In this document: positions 12,073 through 25,577 of the stretch, in pieces
How positions within the stretch are numbered: position 1 is the first letter of the stretch
Layout of the letters: the number at the start of each line of letters is the position of its first letter
Assembly: GCF_021130785.1 (NCBI RefSeq)
Contig: NC_060215.1
Coordinates: 121,476,501 to 121,540,500, forward strand
Direction: 5' to 3'
DNA: 64,000 nucleotides
DNA from: Homalodisca vitripennis
Taxonomy: Eukaryota; Arthropoda; Insecta; Hemiptera; Cicadellidae
Notes under the pieces: generated by a model
The model's input: the letters and a program-made list of their open reading frames with translations, nothing else
Database searches by the model: none
What the model was told of the DNA's origin: nothing
Made by a program: the position numbers and the translations under genes

Positions 12073-12112
12073 CCCAACGTTTATACTGAAGGTCTCTACT
12101 CTCCTGATACTT
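12073..12112 (+). repeat. Left arm of an inverted repeat pair
   Basis: Contains CCCAACGTT (12073-12081) and TCTCTACTCTCCTGATACTT (12093-12112). Both return as reverse complements at 14111-14119 and 14083-14102 with similar spacing, about 2 kb away. Confidence 0.8.
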
Positions 12113-14082
12113 TGCTTTTTAATTGACAATCTGTTTCATCCTCACCCGTAGCGTTATGATGCTTTGGTCCGCGCCCGGACTAACCATACGTCCTGCTAAG
12201 CTTAAAACGGCTTAAAAAATAGAGAAATGAGCACTATCATGTCTCAACTCTCAGACTACTGAGTACGAAAAACAACAAGACTTCATTACACATAACCTTA
12301 TAAACAATTATTTTGGAAAGTTGCAAGGACTCATTAAGGATTTCCCCCTAATACCAGAAGTAGATAGGATCTACACCTAGATCAGAATAGGCTAACGCGT
12401 GTTTTTATATTTTCTTCATCGGGACAAAAGAGCAAACTCAACAATGGCACTGAAAATACCATGAATCTAAAGTAGATTACAAGAGCTGGAAGTAGTAGTT
12501 TTTGACCAAATTAGATTTACGAGAGCTACATAAGGATATAATTTGTTGTTCGAGCCAATAAGGTAAAGACTACTGTGGCACCTTAACTGATTTTATACAG
12601 TAGGATGTAGACACTTTTTAACCTAAGTAGGCTTACATAAGTTGACCTAGGTAGTCAGACCTACGAACATATATATATATATATATATATATATTATTTT
12701 TTATTCGTTGGGACACCAAGGATAACTCAAATATAGAACTGAAAATATCTTAGATCGCAAGAACATGACAAGGATTGAAGAAAACGCCTTTTCACTGAAG
12801 TAGGTTTCCGAAACCTATGTATTTGTATTTTTGAACAGGGTAACAAGGCAGACTAAGGAAATATAATTCGATACAGTAGTGCTAATAAACGTGCACTCAT
12901 TATATAAGAGTCGGTTAAACATCGTGGAATATAATATTCATTTTCATAAAACTCCACCACGCCATGAAATCCGAACAAGACTGTGTGGTCATGTCGCTGA
13001 CTAGGTATTTTTTTTTTAATCACTGTTTACTGGGTTTATTACAAATTCTGATACTGCTGTAAAAACAAATAGCGAATGATTAATAATAATAAGTAACAGG
13101 GTACAAATATGGTGATTATCGTTATTCTAATGACCATCAAAGTCTTTAGAGATGTTTGGGAACAGGTTGACACCTACGTAAATATTCTTGTCAACCTTAC
13201 ACAATGGGCGAAGCCGCAACGAGTATGCTTGTATGTTTGTTAATGCGGGATCAAGACTGCTGTTTATTAGGATTTAAATTCAATACACAAGTATGTAAAG
13301 AAAATATATTGAAAATTCACTACTGAATGTTTGACAACGATAAAATAGCAGTATATATATATATTTCACTGTCATGAACATTTTGTTCTTAATTTTACAT
13401 ACAATATATGTTAATTCTGTAACATTCATACCAAGAATTAATTGACTGAACAAATAGTTCAAGTCCATGAATAATAACTAAATAATAAATTTATACAAAT
13501 TTAATAAAAATAAGTTATTAAATACTATTAAGAAGAGAGTGAAATTACACACAATTATAATAGGAAGTCCATACAATTCATTTAAATTAAAATTTTTGCA
13601 GGAACTAAAATTAGATACCGACCATGCAAGAAACAGTTATTATGAAAATTAACTGAATAATTGTAACGGTATTTCTAACATGCAGTGGAAAATTATCAAT
13701 CAGGTGTTATAATAAATAGCAGAAGATTTGTCAAAATAGTTCCAAAAACTATCGTGTTGGGACTGCGATAAACAGGTTCCTTATCGAAGCTCACGATGAT
13801 AAAACATCTACGGAATACAACGTTATAACCTGAGGCGCTCAAGGTGCTTAAGGGACAAGCGACTCTAAATATCTATTTTGAGACACTGCGTATCAATGAC
13901 ACTGCAGGAGTGGCGGTGACGGCGTGTTTTAAGCAAAACAATTAAATAACCCAAACGGAGAGAGTATCAGGAGTACAGGGGTTAACAGGAGACTTGAATG
14001 ACGTTACTCTCACCACTGCGTGAGAGGAGGGGGAGAGTGAGATGACGTAGCAGTGTCTGAAAATGTTATTGATGAAGGTCTC
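12113..14082. other. Interval between inverted repeat arms
   Basis: AT-rich, with an (AT)n run at 12671-12694. Segments near 12402 and 12699 share the word order TTCNTYGGGACA then ACTGAAAATA, perhaps diverged copies about 297 bp apart. No transposase or other coding signal is seen. Confidence 0.4.
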
Positions 14083-14119
14083 AAGTATCAGGAGAGTAGA
14101 GAACACCAATAACGTTGGG
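14083..14119 (-). repeat. Right arm of an inverted repeat pair
   Basis: A 20-bp perfect and a 9-bp perfect reverse-complement match to the left arm at 12.1 kb, lying in a GC-richer block (13.9-14.2 kb). Could be ends of a DNA transposon or two opposed copies of one repeat. Confidence 0.8.
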
Positions 14120-14889
14120 ACAGAGTGAGTAACTCTATCTTGAATTGCGCCCTACTTTGAAGCCGTTCTGAGCCTACCGCACTCACGGCGTATGTGGTGG
14201 ATGAGGCAACAACATTGCAGCTACATTCATATGTATTATCTTTAGTTTATTTGCTTATTTATTGCATATTACATCATATTATTACATTAACTGTATTTAT
14301 ATTTTTATTAACTTCATTTATAAATCCTTAGTCTAATCTTTTTTCTATAGTTTGTTTTCCTAATGAAAATTGGTTTTGTGTTTATAGTTTATGCCTCCCC
14401 CTCTTTAACGCATCGATATTGAAAAAAATAATGACAGTAAAAATAAATCTTACTTGAAGAACGGGATACTAAAATTTGAGTTGTCTTAGATAATAAGTAA
14501 GGACGTTATTATTTGTTTCTACCCCCTTCCAAAATCTGTTATTAACTATTATTTTCAGACTTTGAAGTGACACTATTTGGACTGGACGAGAACTCTAACG
14601 TGAATTTATACTCATTAGACATATTTTTTAGAAATCATGCAATATTAATTATTGAATGTGTTTACTTGTGAGTGAGGGTGCAGATCAAGTAAGTACATGC
14701 ATAAGACTGATTTCTAGAAATGCTGTACCCGGCCCGGTTTGCCACTGTGTTGGGAGCGAGATACATTTGCCTTAATAATGAAATATGGCCTCATATAAAT
14801 CCTATTTTCTTCTGACTGAGCCAGAAGGGATATGGGAAATTTTTTTACACAAACCAAACCACGAGATGATTGAATTAAACATGTATGCG
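14120..14889. other. No gene seen
   Basis: Mixed AT-rich sequence leading up to the truncated LINE. A short GC-rich patch near 14730 (ACCCGGCCCGG) has no assigned role. Confidence 0.4.
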
Positions 14890-17190
14890 TCTAATTAATG
14901 GACAATGCAATGAATATAGTGGGAGTCGATGATATTGAGCAATTTATCACAATGAATATTCGAAAGGTGTTTGATGAGCAGGCCCCTCTAGTTTGCAAGA
15001 GAGTGACAAAGGAAAAGGCACCCTGGAGAAATGATGCTATAATTAAAAATACTAAGAGTAAAAGTAAATTGCATAGAAAATATTGGAAAACCAGGGCATA
15101 CAAAGATTGGGAATTGTATAAGACAGCACGTAATGAACTTAATCGAATGGTATGGAATGTAAAGAAAACATTTTTTACAGAAAAGTTGTCATCCTCAAGT
15201 AACTCCAAAGATTTCTGGACTTGCCTTAAGAAGTGTAATGTTGTTGGAAAATATACTAATAAGAATATACCGCACAACTTGGATTTGAACGAGTTAAATA
15301 GACATTTTAATGAAATGGGCAGTGCAAGTGATGCTAGCGATGGAATAATTTATTACTTCAATGTGAATAAGATGAATGATGCGACAGCTGTCTTTAACTT
15401 TCATGCAGTCACTCTTGATGATGTAAAATCAGCAATGAACGAAATAAATTCAAGAGCAGCAGGAATTGATGAAATATCCATACAAATGATTAAAGGAGTG
15501 AGCCCTTATGCTTTAGGTGCCATTACGCATCTGATAAATGAGTCTTTAACTGAAGGGTTGTTTCCTCAGAGATGGAAAGAAAGTATAGTTTACCCCCTAA
15601 CTAAGTTACCCAGCCCTCATAGTGTTAATCAATTTAGGCCAATTTAAATTTTCCTGCAATGTCAAAAATTTTAGAGAAAATAGCAACTCGAAAACTGATA
15701 AACATATGTATGATGAGAATATTTTACCAAAAACTCAATCTGGTTTCAGACACAACCACGGCACTTGCACTGCCTTGACAAATCTGTTTTGTGATTTGAT
15801 TAATGCTAAAGACAGCGGAAAGTATAGTTCAGTTGTCATGCTGGGTTTTTCACAGGATTTCGACTCAATAAGTCATAGGATGTTGCTGCTAAAATACACT
15901 TTTATGGTTTTGGTGTAAATGCTATTGAGTGGGTGAAGTCTTATATTGGAGGAAGAAGCCAGGTAACAAAGATTGAGAATTAAACATCTGGCTCTCTAGT
16001 CAGAAGGCGAGGTGTACCTCAGGAAAGTTGTCTTGGTTCTGTACTGTTTAATCTGTACACTTCTGACTTCCCTACGTGTATCAAACATTGTACGGCACAT
16101 TTGTACGCCGATGACTGCCAGTTGCACTTGGCCTATGATCCTCGTTCAGTGCCTGAGGCCTTTACCCATCTAAACTCAGACCTTGAGAACATAAGTAAAT
16201 GGTCTGTTGACAATGGGTTAAGGCTCAATGTAGGCAAGTGCACTGTCCTTCATGTCATCCCACAAAATCTGGTACGGGCCTTGACGGATAGAGGTGTGGG
16301 GATCGCTCTTGATGGCGAGTTTTTGGCAGTGTGTGACCAGGTAACACACACGTACCTGACCACGTATTTGGTTACGTGTGTGACCAGGTGTATATGATCA
16401 CATCACTCATGCTATCCAGCGTGCTCTTGGCAGATTAAGAGGCCTGTACAGATTCAGACGTCTGCTGCCGGAATTCGCCAAGCTTCAGCTTATGCAGTCG
16501 ATGGTCTATTGTCATTTACTACTGCTATCCTGCTTACGGTAACAGCATCTCGCGGAGTGACGTCGATCGCATTCAGAGACTTCAAAACTCTGCTATACGT
16601 TTCATTTTCAATTTAAGACGATTTGATCACGTATCCCCCTTTCGGGATGCTGCTAAGTGTATGCCAATGGAATCCGTCTGAAGGATGCTGACGTGCTGAA
16701 TGGTCCACAAAATCCTATCACACAAGGAACCACGGTACCTGAGTGAGCGGTTGTTGTTCCGGGAGGAGGTCTGGCAACGTAGCACCCGCCATGGCTATCT
16801 GCTAAACTTTCGTAGAGTCAGATATGAAGTCGGAAGAAGGAGTTTCTCATACTTCGGCCCTAAGTTGTACAACGACCTCCCCCTTAGCCTAAAATAATGC
16901 AGTTGTTCCACATTTAAAAGGAAACTTAAAGACTTTTTGGTTGTTGACAATTAACTAAGTTAAGCTATTAGTATATAAGAATAAGAAATGTTACAGTTTT
17001 TACCACTGCATTATTTTTAATTAGCCACTAGATTTTATTGTACCTGTTTAAATTAAGTTTAGTTTAGTTTTTGTTATTTAGTTTTTAAGGCATTCAGTGA
17101 CTTGAGTTGTTCTGAAAAACAGTAACTGTACTGGGAATCACTTGTAAATAAAGGCATTTTTATTTATTTATTTATTATTTATTTATTTAT
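14890..17190 (+). mobile_element. 5'-truncated LINE, family A, with (TTTA)n tail
   Basis: A non-LTR retrotransposon copy starting after the endonuclease region and ending in an AATAAA at about 17149 followed by repeated TTTA units to 17190. The start is not sharp, because no target duplication could be recognised and the coding frame opens abruptly near 14890. The coding part is broken into three frames. A second copy of the same 3' half lies at 54.4-55.2 kb, with matching C-terminal codons and a matching AGTAAAGGCATTTT-type 3' end. Confidence 0.8.
14898..16897 (+). pseudogene. LINE reverse transcriptase, broken
   Basis: The order of motifs is that of a CR1/Jockey-type RT. 14898-15647 carries the linker (APWRNDAIIKNTK, KDFWTCLKK) and the first RT blocks (AAGIDEISIQMIKG, LFPQRWKESIVYPL, NQFRPI). 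15700-15918 carries TQSGFRHNHGT and a damaged DFSKAFD box (GFSQDFDS). Near 16010 a GVPQ.S block reads GVPQESCLGS. At 16101 an intact catalytic box reads LYADDCQLHL, and 16700-16897 holds the C-terminal region ending FSYFGPKLYNDLP. Frame changes near 15640, 15920-16100 and 16400-16700 make it non-functional. The endonuclease is absent. Confidence 0.8.
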
Positions 17191-18575
17191 TAATAGCATA
17201 TGTAAGTTCCCTCAATAGCCTGTTTAGTGTTAATGGCACTATATTTCCTCAAAAACTATGAATGAACGAGTGGATGTGTGAAAGAAAATAGCATTTATGT
17301 AGATGGATCATTTCGTGAATACATTTCAAGAACACAGAAACTAATAGGAAATAACGAAGAACAAACCACACTTATTTCAAACACATATTTGTCTTTATTT
17401 AATGTGGGTAATCTAAGTAATTTTCATGCTGTGATGTTGACCACACATCCAATCAGTGCTTTAAAATGATTAATATCTGTAAACTAAAAATTTAAATGAA
17501 AAATCTGGGTAACTTATTTTTATTATGTCAATTTCGTAAACCTCTGGGAGAATGAAACGCTTGGCCACAATAGTCGCCTTAAGACACAGACTGTACTTTC
17601 AAGCCCAGGAAGCAGCCACTGCTCAACCGTTGTAATCACCAAGAACTCTTTTAAAGTATCTCCCATTTTTGGGATGGAGTAACATTTAATTAATACGAAT
17701 ACTATCAGTACTCAAGAACAGTACTTAGAGTATCTTACAGTATTTCCAAAATCTCAAAATATTAGCTAATATTCAATTTCGCAAGGACTTACAGTACAAT
17801 TAATTACGCCTTTAAATTAGAACTCAAAATTTTTAATATCTCCTTTTTTACTGTCCTTATTTTTTGCATAATGGTGAGTTAAAGTGGAGAAAGCGTTTTA
17901 AAACAGAACACTGTTTTCTTCTCCACATTTCCAGTTACTTACAAAATATTTTTCTTTTACTCAAATACGTGGGTGAATTCTATACAAACAGTAAAAAATT
18001 ATTTGCTAGGTGATATATGTGTATATTTAAATATGGTACACTTTGGAAGAGTAAGATATTTAGCGTTTGAGAGAGGTTGCTGGGACCCGGCTCCGTCAGG
18101 GATCTTCTTTAGAAAATCAAATTGTAGTATATAGTTTTGACATTGGATCACCACTATTACACAGACGCAATACACTTATGCTACATTTTTTAAATTCTAC
18201 AAAATTGTATTAAATTTTTAAGTTGTGTCCATATCACAATAAATACATCTAAATAACGGAACGACTCAGTAACCATTATAGAACTCAATGCGTTCATGTA
18301 TTCTTTGTTACATTAATACACTGTAGTTTATTTCTGTAAACATCATATGTTCATAGCCTTTGTGCTAATTAATGTGCTGCAGTAGATCATGATTACGTTT
18401 CATATAAATATCGGAATCTATTGTTTTATGAACAATAGATACGTACCTACAAGATATGTACGTATTATGTACTCAAAGACACCATAAACGGCACAAGAAC
18501 GTGTTACTGATAGAAAATGATAATTTTACCTAGTTTATATTGAGTCGCTCTTGTGTTATTGTGTCTGTTTGCGTA
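17191..18575. other. AT-rich stretch, no gene seen
   Basis: A 63-codon open stretch at 17278-17469 has no recognised motif. Otherwise uninformative. Confidence 0.4.
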
Positions 18576-19633
18576 TCTATATTATCTAAAATACTCGACG
18601 GATTTTGATACGGTTTTCACCGTCGGCTTCATTATGAACGAGGGCAGAGGTTGCTAGTCATAATACATTGATATTTTAATGAAATAAAGTAGAAAGAAAT
18701 TGGTACAATACGGAAATTGATATTTTCGACCGCTTTCATTGTTAATAATGACTAAACCTTATATTAAAATAATGTAAAGTACTATGAATTTGAACTTTTC
18801 AAAAATGCCTACAATTATGTCCGCGGGGGCTTTTGAGTCTATCTCCGAAAAAACAACCCACATTGACCATTGTTTCCTTTAATATTTTAAATTTTTAAAA
18901 GCATTTTCGAAGCTACTATTTAGATCAATAACCTACTCATATCAGTGGTTTAAGATATGTACAGTTTAGGCCAACGTACTCTTTAACAAAATAATTTTGA
19001 TCAATATTTTGGTAGATAGGTAATACGTATTTTGGCTCGCGAATTTTGGTTGATCTTTTGATAAAAGAACGTCCCCTGTGCTCTGATTGTTCGAGCGGAC
19101 ATTATATCACACTTAATTGCGTAGTAAAATAATGAAATTCAAGACTAACTAATCTTTACCTAAAGTATTGGTCGAATTACTTACTCCCTTAGAACACTTT
19201 TAGATCCTCAAATGTAGCAGTTATTTTCTGTCTAATACTTGTTACCTACCTACTCTATGTATTATTGTTTGCTACGACAAAATAATATATTGGTTGAGTT
19301 CGTACCTATATAAGTAAATAACATAGTAAAGAAAACACACCTTTGTGTCTAGGCTGGCAAGAATCTTTGACCCTTAGGGAACAAAACCAACAACTCCAAC
19401 AGTCATCTCCCACAGTAGACTAGACCTATCGAGTTACCCTTGCACCCCAGAATATCGACATTTGCAGTTAGTGATGTGCCGCACTTGGACATCCATAAGG
19501 TTGTCCAGATTTAAGTGACTAGTCGGTTTTTGCTGTGTCCAGTGTGCGTTCAACTGGAAAGTATAAACCATCCAAAATTAAACCCACCTGAGGATTATTG
19601 ATAGTGTTTTAGTAAGACCTCTACAAGATACAA

Positions 19634-21079
19634 ATGCCTGTGGGAGAACATCGCAGCCGTTATAATGCCCCGTTCACGAGTGAAGTAGCAGTTCTGATTG
19701 CTGGATAACAATTTCATAAAAGGGATATAGTTTTGTGCAGCCGCGACGACAGTTTGCAAACAATATCATGGTTGCGTAGATCTTATGATAGCTTACAGTA
19801 TCCTTTGATGCTCTGTCGGGGGGAAGACGGATATTTTATTAATGTTTTTCAGGTGGGCCCGGCGAGTGAAGCATCTTTACGTAGAATGTTTTCATTCATA
19901 AGTTTCTATTGTTACAATTTTAACCCATTATTCAGATTTTGTATGTTGAGAAACCAATACTTGGTTGATCAATATGCCAAAAATTAAATCACAGGGATTA
20001 TAGCTTACATAATTAACATTCAAACTAAACTAAAATCAGAAAATTACGTCCATCTTCAGGATGCTTAGCAATCGAATGAACCCAAGTGTGAAATTTGACA
20101 GTTGGTTTTACAACCTTCATCGTTCACAGGTGGGCCTCGATATTTACATGGAAAATCACAAGACGAAATGACTTGTGTCAGATATCACGGTAAACCCGAT
20201 CTCTTTAGAACTGTAACATGTAACCAAAATGGGGAATAAATGAAAGAAAACCTCACATCCAATTTAACATTACATATTAGATACGATATAGTAGACAGAG
20301 TATTACATTTGGTAGTACAGAAGCTCCTATACCTCATAAACAAGGTTCATATATTTGGTCAATCTAGATGCTATTTGTACACCGATGAGTGGCAAAAACG
20401 TGGCTTATCACATGTTTATTTATTGATATGGTTAGTCAATAAAATCAGTTGGTATAACATTTACAATTTTATTTCTGCAGAGTTTCCAAAAAACAACAAA
20501 CAAAAAGATCCAATTTTATACAAAACCGTAACGAAACACATAGTCCATGGTCCTTTCGGTGCCTTGAATCCTAATTCTCTATGTTTGTGAGAAGGCAAGT
20601 GCACCAAAAAGTCCCAAAATCATTTCAGACCCGAACATCTACTAGCGACGATGGATATTCTAAATATCGTCGACGATCGACAGACGGTAAAGGGACACAG
20701 ATGAACATACGATAAAGTTCCAAACTATTATACATGTAAACAAACTTACAAACTAAACAATCTAAACATTCCAGCGTAGGAAGCCGTGTATTGCATTGAA
20801 GGAGTATCCTGCTGTAAAGAAATAGATGCTCTTAGTAGAGTGTATGCTGTTCATACGAATAACAAAGAATGTTTCTACTTAACAATATTTCATGTAGTAA
20901 AAGATCTAACTTCTTTTACAGACTTAAACACTATACAAGATGTTAATTGTAATACCTATCAATCAGATTACAAAACTATGGGTCACATGGAGAACCACTC
21001 TTATTGGGAAAATACAATACACAGATATAATACATATATACAACAGATAAAACATTTAATAATAAGTTATAAAGAATAA
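19634..21079 (+). pseudogene. Helitron Rep/helicase polyprotein, N-terminal part, broken
   Basis: From ATG at 19634 the frame reads PVGEHRSRYNAP, an in-frame stop, then RRSYDSLQYPLMLCRGEDGY (the YDALQYPLLFPRGEDGY block of Helitron N-terminal domains). Next come ENYVHLQDA and TGGPRYLHGKSQDEMTCVRY and GKPDLFRTVTCN. At 20240-20590 the Rep region reads CYLYTDEWQKRGLSHVYLLI and TKHIVHGPFGALN. The family has GLPHAHIL here, the HUH nicking motif; the second His is Tyr in this copy. 20786-21079 reads DALSRVYAVHTNN.ECFYL, a block between Rep and helicase. At least three stops or frame changes are present. The helicase motifs are missing, because coding resemblance ends where the LINE begins. Confidence 0.8.
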
Positions 21080-21454
21080 CCTATTTGTGTTGCTGTCAAT
21101 ATTGTGTATAAAGATATTTTGTAATTATTAGTAGAAAAGTCAAATCAAATCAAATCAAATCAAATTACTCTTTATTTTCAAATATGCAATGATTACAATT
21201 ACATGATTATTATTATGAAAATACCGTCACATGGGCCGAGGCCTGTGCGTGACGGCGAGCTCTTATTTACAACAATTTTAGTAGAACAGACTTTTTTAAA
21301 TCCATACAATAAACAAAATTCAGCTCACACAATCAGTCCCACAAAATAAAATAAATAAAAGTTACGAAAACAAAAATATCTAAGCAAGCGGTTGAACATG
21401 TTGTATATGCTGACACGACGGCACAGCAACTGAAAGTAGTTACAGTAAATGTAG

Positions 21455-24400
21455 TTAATAACGGTAAGTGGTAGTGAGGAGAGACTCAGCGTTATCAGAG
21501 CCGATCATCCGCAGCCAGGTAGTAATCAGTCGTTTGAACAGACCAGTTGGTTCGGCCCGCAGGTCCCTTATCACTGGAGGCAGGCGCCTGTACAATGTAC
21601 TCGCCACGTAGTATGCGTTCGTCAGATTCACAGTCATCTCAATGACAGGAGCCCGCACACCACCCCCCCCCCCCACAGCGGCCCTGGTAGAGTAGCTGTG
21701 AGTGGTTCGACCGAGTACCGCCTCCCTGTGCCTATAGGTGTAGACCATCATATTCCTAATATATAACTGACGGATCGTGAGAATATCTGATTCTATGAAC
21801 AACTGATTTGATGAAAAACGTTTAGGTTTATTTAGAGCTGCCTTGAGTATAGATTTCTGAATAACATTTAATGGATCAATGATAGGTTTTGAACGCCCCT
21901 CCCCACGCTATTATTCCATACTGTAAAATAGACTGAACATATGCAAAATAGACAGTTTTTAATTCATTATAATTTAAAATTTGCCCTAACTGGTAAAACA
22001 CGTATATCATTTTTCTAAGTTTAGGTTTTAAATAATTAATGTGAGGTTCCAATCTAAGTTTTTTATCAATTATTATACCTAGGTACTTGTACTGGTCCAC
22101 CCTCTCGATAGGCTGGCAGTGACAGGCGGTGTTAACTGAATCGCCGCACGAGTGCAGTACTAATTGCAGCTCCGCGGGTGGCTCACTCACATTCCTTAAT
22201 GCGATTGGTAAAAATTTTGTTTTACTGACGTTCACGGTTAGAATGTTAGAAATAAACCAATTTTGTATTTGCGTTAGCTCGTTCGAAGCAACCTGGTAAA
22301 CTTCTTGCCAGGTTCTTCCTTTGAAAATAATTACTGTGTCATCAGCGAACAGTTGTAACATTCCAGTAATATTTAGCTTTACTATGTTGTTTATATAAAC
22401 GAGAAAGAGTAATGGACCAAGTGTACTTCCTTGAACAACGCCATAATTTACTTCCAATGGACTACTATTTCGATTATTTATTGTTACAAATTGCTTCCGA
22501 TCAGTTAAATAACTTTCGAACCATTGTAATGCAATTCCTCTTACACCAACATATTGTAATTTATTAATCAACAAATTTCTGTCAATTGAATCGAAGGCTT
22601 TAGCTAAGTCCACGAAAACTAAGAGAATTTTAAAATGTTCATTTAGTAAATGCATTATTTGTTTATTAATTTTGAAAAAGGCGTCTGAAGTATTTGTTCC
22701 CTGTCTAAAACCAAATTGTAATTCCGATATTAAGTTGTTAGATTCTAAATAATTTTGAAATTGTTTTTTTACACATTTCTCAAGCACTTTACCGATTACA
22801 CTAAGCAAGGAGATAGGTCTATAGTTGTTCGTGTCCGATTTGCTGTTTCCCTTGTGTAACGGAATAACTTTAGCCAGTTTAAATCTTTCGGGGAAAATGC
22901 CAGAAGTTAGACTAAGATTAATTAAATGTTTGAGAGGAGGAAGAAAATGTGCAATATTATTTTTTAAGGTATTAGAAGGAAAATCGTCACATTCAGGAGC
23001 AGAGCCACCGCGCATCTCAGCCACGCACTTCTCCACCTGGCTGTCGGTGACCGGCTCCAACTGAAACACATGCTCAGTTCGATACACTGCGTCATCCACA
23101 AGGGGCGGACCGACAGGCCGCGGCAACTTACTCGCCAAACTCTGCCCTACTTGTGAAAAAAAAATCATTGAAAGAGTTAGCCACGGCTACGGTCCTCCCA
23201 CCCCCGGTGTCTGCCACAGTGGCGAAATTTTGAACAGGAAAAGCAGATTTTGCTTGCGATGCACCACTTATCTCGCTAATTATCTTCCAGAACATTTTTG
23301 GATTGTTCGATGATTTTAAAACTTGTTCTTTGTAGTAATTATTTTTCGTTAATATAATTTCCCTTGAAAGATTGTTTCTGAAATAGTTATAATAATTTTT
23401 TAAAGTAGTATTAAATGGTTGCTTTTTTAATGTCTTACTTAATTTATTTCGCTTTCGAATCGCACTAATTAGGTCTGCTGTAATCCATGGTTTAAGTCTC
23501 TGATTGCGGTTACTCTGTCTTTTATATTTTTGAGAATGCTGTTTTAAATCCTCGAAGACATCAAAAAATGCGTCACAGCGCTTATTAACATCTTGCTGAA
23601 CAAGAACATGTTCCCACGACTGAGTCTCCAGTAGACGGTGCAGTTCCTGTTGGTCTAGGTATGTACTCTCAGTATCAGTGTGAGTGCCGGCACGGGGGGC
23701 CCCACGCTCCACCCCGGCCAACACGGCGTAGTGGTCGGTCAGGTCAGTGGTCAGTACACCCGCAGTCACGACACAATAGTCAGAGTTTTTGATAAATATA
23801 TGGTCAATGCAAGTACTAGATTGGTCAGTCACTCTAGTCGGTTTGTTAATACATTCTGTAAGGCCAGCTTCGTATAGTATGTTTAAATATAAGTCTTTTC
23901 TGTCATTACTATTGTTTAAAATATCAATATTGGTATCTCCTACGAACATATGAGCCATATCGTTAGAAGTAAGCGAGTAGTAGTTATGAAGTTCCTCCAA
24001 AAACAAGTCACAGTTCATAGTCGGACTGCGGTACACCCCCAGTACCCTCTAGTGTCTACCGTCACAGTCAAAGTCCACCTGCAGTCCAGTCGCCTCTCCC
24101 AAAGTAATCTGTTTAGTCACTCCACTCAATTCACTCCTTATATAAACAATCACACCGTCATTACTATTCCAGTTGTTATCTGTGCTGTGTACGCCATAAC
24201 CGTCCAGTGCTACCAAGGTCCTATCTCTGTCAACCCAGGCCTCCGTAAGCACAATAATATCAAATTTAACGTTCAAGCTGTAAATTAAAATTATTAAACT
24301 GTCATTATTTTTGTGGTAACTTCTAATGTTGAAATGAATTATGCTAGGCCATTCTTTGTATGAATTGTTAAAGTGTTGTGTAACCTGTATGTGTGAGTCG

Positions 24401-24465
24401 AACTGTTCGCAGTATACTTGTCTGTAGTGATCTAATCTGTCAAGCAGTCGCGCGTCGCTGTCCAT
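21455..24465 (-). pseudogene. LINE ORF2: endonuclease and reverse transcriptase
   Basis: 24465-24049 holds the start of an APE-type endonuclease: FNIRSYHKN (catalytic Asn block) and VLTEAW (catalytic Glu). A single TAG interrupts the frame, then 24036-23128 continues with VYRSP, GDTNIDIL, IDHIF and TDHY, all endonuclease blocks, followed by the linker. A one-base slip at a poly-A run (plus-strand 23157-23165) leads into the RT at 23168-21876: NYRPISLLSVIGKVLEK, GFRQGTNTSDA, DLAKAFDS, YGVVQGSTLGPLLF, and the catalytic LFADDTVII. Another slip after AWGGAF leads to the C-terminal region to 21455. The catalytic residues I can see are all kept. The few lesions suggest a recent copy or consensus errors at homopolymers. 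Confidence 0.8.
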
Positions 24466-25577
24466 CAGCCGCTACACCGTCTGCCGTGTCATGCTTGGAT
24501 ATATTGTTATTTAACATTTTTTATAGATTTAAACTATATCATGTTCAAGCGCGCGCATTTACATATTAATAATACATAGGTATGGTATAAAAATGCCACC
24601 ATTTTAGAATAAAATAAAGTGAAATGTGCTTAAAACAAACAGTAAAGACTACAGCATCATTAAATAGATTGTAAATAAATAAAATTAGATATATTGCACA
24701 TGAGAAAACAAAATTCTGTCAGTTTCTGTAAGTAATATTTACTAACAACAAAATATAATATTTACTACAAAGGAATAAAAACCAAAAATCACTTTGCTTC
24801 ATATAGTAGTAATAGAAAGTTGATACTTAATTTTTAAGAGTATACAAACAAAATAAATGACAAATCAAACTAATAATTACCTTAAATGTACAAAAGATCA
24901 AACATTATTCATTGAATGATAATATATGACCGTAGGCGCATTGAAATAGAGCATGTATTTGTAATAGGAATGTACAAAAATGTATCTTTAATAGAATAAC
25001 GTTTGAGAATAACACAATCCTTAAAATGGTAGTAAGTGGTGGAATTAACATACAAAAAACCATTCTACGGAAATATAGCCATAATTACAGTAGTTAAAAA
25101 TACTTGCAATAAGAAATATATTAATGTGAAGTAATTCATGTTGAGAGTTAAGATTAAAGGTACAATGATATCCAAACATAGACTGTATATACAAATATTT
25201 GGGTGATTTATACATAAGCTACTGGTAAATATATTGCACGCAATTTAATGTAAAATATTGAAATAAAATAATTTGTTTAGTTTGAAATATAAAATATATA
25301 CCAATTCAATTACGTTATTAATAGCAAATAACTTTAAAACAATTGTTGTACTTTTAGTTAAAGTGAATTTTTATGATATATAATAAATGTCTAAACCTAT
25401 ATAGAAACAAAATAAATAAAAGATAGGAAAGCAAATTCATTGGATTTATACCGGAATAAATTATAATTTTCGCTTTATGGTTGTCTTAGACCATAAACAA
25501 ATTAGAAGGTTTATACATAAAATAAGTCATATATCAATCTTAACGATTGGAATTTTATGAAGTGACCTTGAATGGTT
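24466..25577 (-). other. 1.1-kb inter-ORF spacer of the LINE
   Basis: AT-rich and without coding signal, between the stop of ORF1 and the start of ORF2. LINE ORFs are usually close or overlapping, so this spacer is unusually long. It may be a secondary insertion or a family trait. Confidence 0.5.

Noticed and set aside
12402..12850. Two loosely similar blocks about 297 bp apart
   Set aside because: Similarity is limited to short AT-rich words; too weak to call a duplication without alignment.
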